A DNA stretch of 64,000 bases from Eutypa lata (taxonomy: Eukaryota; Ascomycota; Sordariomycetes; Xylariales; Diatrypaceae), in contig JAKULF010000020.1 of assembly GCA_022661535.1 (NCBI GenBank), positions 1-64,000 on the forward strand. The letters run 5' to 3'. A program made the translations under genes and the position numbers. This document shows, in pieces, positions 58,863 through 64,000 of the stretch. Each line of letters opens with the position of its first letter. Position 1 is the stretch's first letter. The notes beneath the pieces are model-generated. The model worked only from the letters and a program-made list of their open reading frames with translations, was not told the DNA's origin and searched no databases.

Positions 58863-59534
58863 AAACAGGCCACGATAGACCGCCACGAGTTCATCCTAGA
58901 GGAAGAGAAGAGAGCTTTACGGACCCTCCCCCCAGGATCCTGTCTAGTTCACGCCACGAACTGCCTGGGCGTCTGGGGCGCTGGGATCGCGCTCGAAATC
59001 CGCGACATCTTCCCGGCAGCGTACAGCCAATACCAGGAATTCTGCGAGAAGGAATTCAAACAGGGAACAGGATCCTCCTCCTCACATGCCTCCTCATCAC
59101 GTAACTCCTCTCAAGGGAAGCTCGCTGCCGGCCGTTGTCTGATCATACCACCGCAGAAGGAAGACGTGGATTCGGGAGGAAGCCCGAGGGGCATATTCGT
59201 GGTTTGCTTGTTTACCAGCTACGGGTATGGGCGGGGGACTGCTCGCAAGCCGGGACGAGATCCGGAATCTCTCATTGTGGAACAGACTTTGCTTGCGCTG
59301 GAAGACTTTCGTTCACAGGTAGGAGGAGATGCCATGGTGAGCGACAATATCCAAGGAAGGGAAATGGAAATGCAGGATGATCGGGACCGGGACCAGGACC
59401 AGGACCGGTTGATGGTAATATTTTCACCAAAGTTTAACTCGGGACTTTTCGGGGTCCCGTGGGAGGAAACAGCTGGGCAGATCGAGAAGGCGTTCCAGGG
59501 ATGGGATGGGAGGTGGATTATCTTGACTCTGTAG
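58863..59534 (+). CDS. POA1-like macro-domain phosphatase, 5' end unresolved
   Basis: Macro domain related to yeast Poa1, which removes the 1''-phosphate from ADP-ribose-1''-phosphate made in tRNA splicing. Seen: CLVHATNCLGVWGAGIALEI (ADP-ribose-binding loop), PAAYSQYQEFCE, GRCLIIPP, GIFVVCLFTSYGYGRG (phosphate loop) and VIFSPKFNSGLFGVPWEETA. A hydrophilic Asp/Arg/Gln run (DRDRDQDQD) is inserted before the last strand. The frame is open upstream to 58800 with no ATG. One solution is a tiny first exon ATG-AGT-GAG at 58553-58561 with donor GTATGT and a 301-bp intron ending at 58862, which joins in phase to KQATIDRHEF. That start is uncertain. Length (about 224-227 aa) fits a Poa1-type protein with an insert. 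Confidence 0.8.
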   Translation, partial: KQATIDRHEFILEEEKRALRTLPPGSCLVHATNCLGVWGAGIALEIRDIFPAAYSQYQEFCEKEFKQGTGSSSSHASSSRNSSQGKLAAGRCLIIPPQKEDVDSGGSPRGIFVVCLFTSYGYGRGTARKPGRDPESLIVEQTLLALEDFRSQVGGDAMVSDNIQGREMEMQDDRDRDQDQDRLMVIFSPKFNSGLFGVPWEETAGQIEKAFQGWDGRWIILTL

Positions 59535-60086
59535 TCGACGTCTGGCGTATAAGGCACCTAGGTAATGAATCTCGGCTCTGCTTCCTGGGTGCATGATGCA
59601 TTAGACTATCTTATAGTTTGTGAAGCATGATGTGAGTAATATGCAGAATACACAGTGCCCACGAGGGAAGAACGATAGAGCCGATCTTACGAACCCCGAA
59701 CCTATTTCTTCATATAAGTCGAAGAACTCGGAATTTCACTTTAGACCAATACAAACACAGCATATCTCATAACAGCAAAGCGTAGGGAAGAATATTATTG
59801 GCTCGCGGCAAGTTGAAAAGCTGGCATTTACCAATAGTCTACCAAGGAAAGGAACAGTGCCATGTCTAATAACTAGACTCTCCCTCCCAGTCTCCCAAGC
59901 CACACACAGCCGCCAGAAAGAAACAATAAGCATCCTCTAACGGTGGGAGTAGCTGGTATGACCACCTACTACATCGTGTAATCCCAGCCAATCCTTATCC
60001 ATGATTCAACATCGAAACGCGGTGAAAAGAAACGCAAGCAAGCCGTACCCATAACGCCATCGAACGAATCGGTCATTGCAGGAACT
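59535..60086. other. Convergent intergenic region
   Basis: 3' flanks of the macro-domain gene and atg8. No additional gene recognised. Confidence 0.5.
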
Positions 60087-63025
<2,939 letters not shown>

Positions 63026-64000
63026 TCATCGAATCACATCACCCTCCTTGTCAATACCCTCGTTCATCTCCAAGATGTCGCTGCCGGCGAGCACTCCGCT
63101 ATCTAACCCCGTAGTGGCCTTGCGTCCGGCGGTCCACACCTCATGGAACTTGACGCTCTCGTCGCTGCTCGCAACGACAATACACCCCTCGGCTGCGGTC
63201 CGGCTGCGCAGCCGCTTCCTCGTGCGGTAGGTGTCGCTCGGGCCCCCGGGATACGGGATCGCGTAGAGGGCGCGGTGCTCGCCCTCCTAGGGAACGGCGG
63301 CAACCTGACGGCACTCGGGCCAGCTGAACACGGCGATGCGGTACGGGTGGTCGGGCTGCGCGTATCCGAACGTGGCGACTATCTCGCGCCGCGTCGTGCT
63401 CCAGATCAGCGACGTGACCTGGGCTGCTACCGAGATGCTGGCCAGTGCGGCTCCCGACGATGTGTGGAAGAAGTGGATGCACTTATCGTTAGATCCACCA
63501 CCTGTAGCAATTAAACCCTTGCGCCAGGGGCAGAAGGCGATCGCCTTCACGGCTGCGCCATGCTGCCATCTGTATCTCTCGGAACCAGCTGGTAAACTCT
63601 TACTGGTAGGAGGTGCCTCTTGACCCCCTAGTATCTCAGCATCTACATCGATGATCTTTTTCCAGTCAAATAGACAGCATAGATTATCATTTCCACCTGT
63701 AGCGAACTCTTCTCCAGTGTGCGACCATGCTATGCCGCAAACCTGCTGCGAATGCACTTTGACTTGTGCGAGGAGGGTTGTTGCTCCGGGCCAGTTGTGT
63801 TTATTTACTTCCTAGGGATCTGGCCATTCGACAGAGTAGAAATAGACATCTCCCAACTCGTCACCAAGTAGAAGACCCTCTGTTTGGACTGGCGCTCCTG
63901 CACTCAATGGGTTTAGTGATGCGTGGGTCATGGGAGTCGGACGCCAGCTTAGACATGCTACTGGCGCTACTTGCTGGGATTCAAATCGAGGTAACATGTG
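63026..64000 (-). CDS. AMA1: APC/C activator AMA1, 3' part, with two in-frame TAG codons
   Basis: Meiosis-specific Cdc20-family WD40 activator of the anaphase-promoting complex; the 5' part lies beyond the window. One frame runs from the right edge to TGA at 63026-63028. Family segments: MLPRFESQQVAPVACLSWRP, GDELGDVYFYSVEWP, HSQQVCGIAW, ATGGNDNLCCLFDW, LIATGGGSNDKCIHFFHTSSG, QVTSLIWS, then SSDESVKFHEVW and the terminal Ile-Arg that docks on the APC/C. The frame is broken only by TAG at 63814-63812 (after EWPDP, before EVNKHNWPG) and at 63289-63287 (after VAAVP, before EGEHRALY). Both fall where relatives have Trp, and both read CCC-TAG-GA. No intron explains either. Editing-dependent expression or a recent pseudogene are the alternatives. 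Confidence 0.85.

Noticed and set aside
63026..64000. Spliced-intron explanation for the two AMA1 stop codons
   Set aside because: A TAG could serve as an acceptor, but family-conserved sequence continues without gap on both sides of each TAG, and no GT donor in a suitable position removes them without deleting WD40 residues.

Overview
The window is the left end of a chromosome of a filamentous ascomycete (Pezizomycotina, most likely Sordariomycetes). It opens with about 37 perfect CCCTAA repeats. Next comes roughly 4 kb of extremely AT-rich DNA in which CpA/TpG is nearly exhausted while CpG survives, the signature of repeat-induced point mutation (RIP). The genes beyond have short GT-AG introns (mostly 50-110 bp) and typical ascomycete families. 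All exon structures were read by eye from splice consensus, reading frame and family resemblance; every multi-exon model given here sums to a whole number of codons.

Layout. 1-4.3 kb: telomere and RIP-mutated subtelomere with an inverted repeat and A/T minisatellites. 4.3-25.7 kb: accessory, gene-poor zone. It holds a trans-enoyl reductase whose 5' end is eaten by the RIP zone, a hexose transporter, a decayed ORF, a kinase-like gene, a berberine-bridge-type FAD oxidase, an aldo-keto reductase, an NmrA-like reductase, a dead cytochrome P450 and a second kinase related to the first. The redox genes look like remains of a secondary-metabolite cluster with no backbone synthase in view. 26.4-38.5 kb: a hAT-type MITE, a membrane-anchored lectin-like protein, a sugar transporter divergent from an anhydrosugar kinase (AnmK/levoglucosan-kinase family), a divergent pair of fungal regulatory genes (C2H2 plus ubiquitin-like; DUF7580-like) and a second hAT-type MITE. 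39-55 kb: an ABCC transporter, an M20 carboxypeptidase, a Zn2Cys6 regulator divergent from a Dal5-type permease, and a large membrane-anchored amidohydrolase, plausibly a nutrient-scavenging set. 56-64 kb: a putative Fe(II)/2-oxoglutarate oxygenase, a POA1-like macro-domain protein, the core autophagy gene atg8, and the 3' part of the meiotic APC/C activator AMA1.

The standout observation is AMA1. One open frame across its WD40 region is broken only by two TAG codons, each exactly where the family has a Trp, and both in the same CCCTAGGA context. In Sordariomycetes, A-to-I mRNA editing during sexual development turns UAG into UGG, so this meiotic gene looks like an editing-dependent ORF rather than a simple pseudogene.
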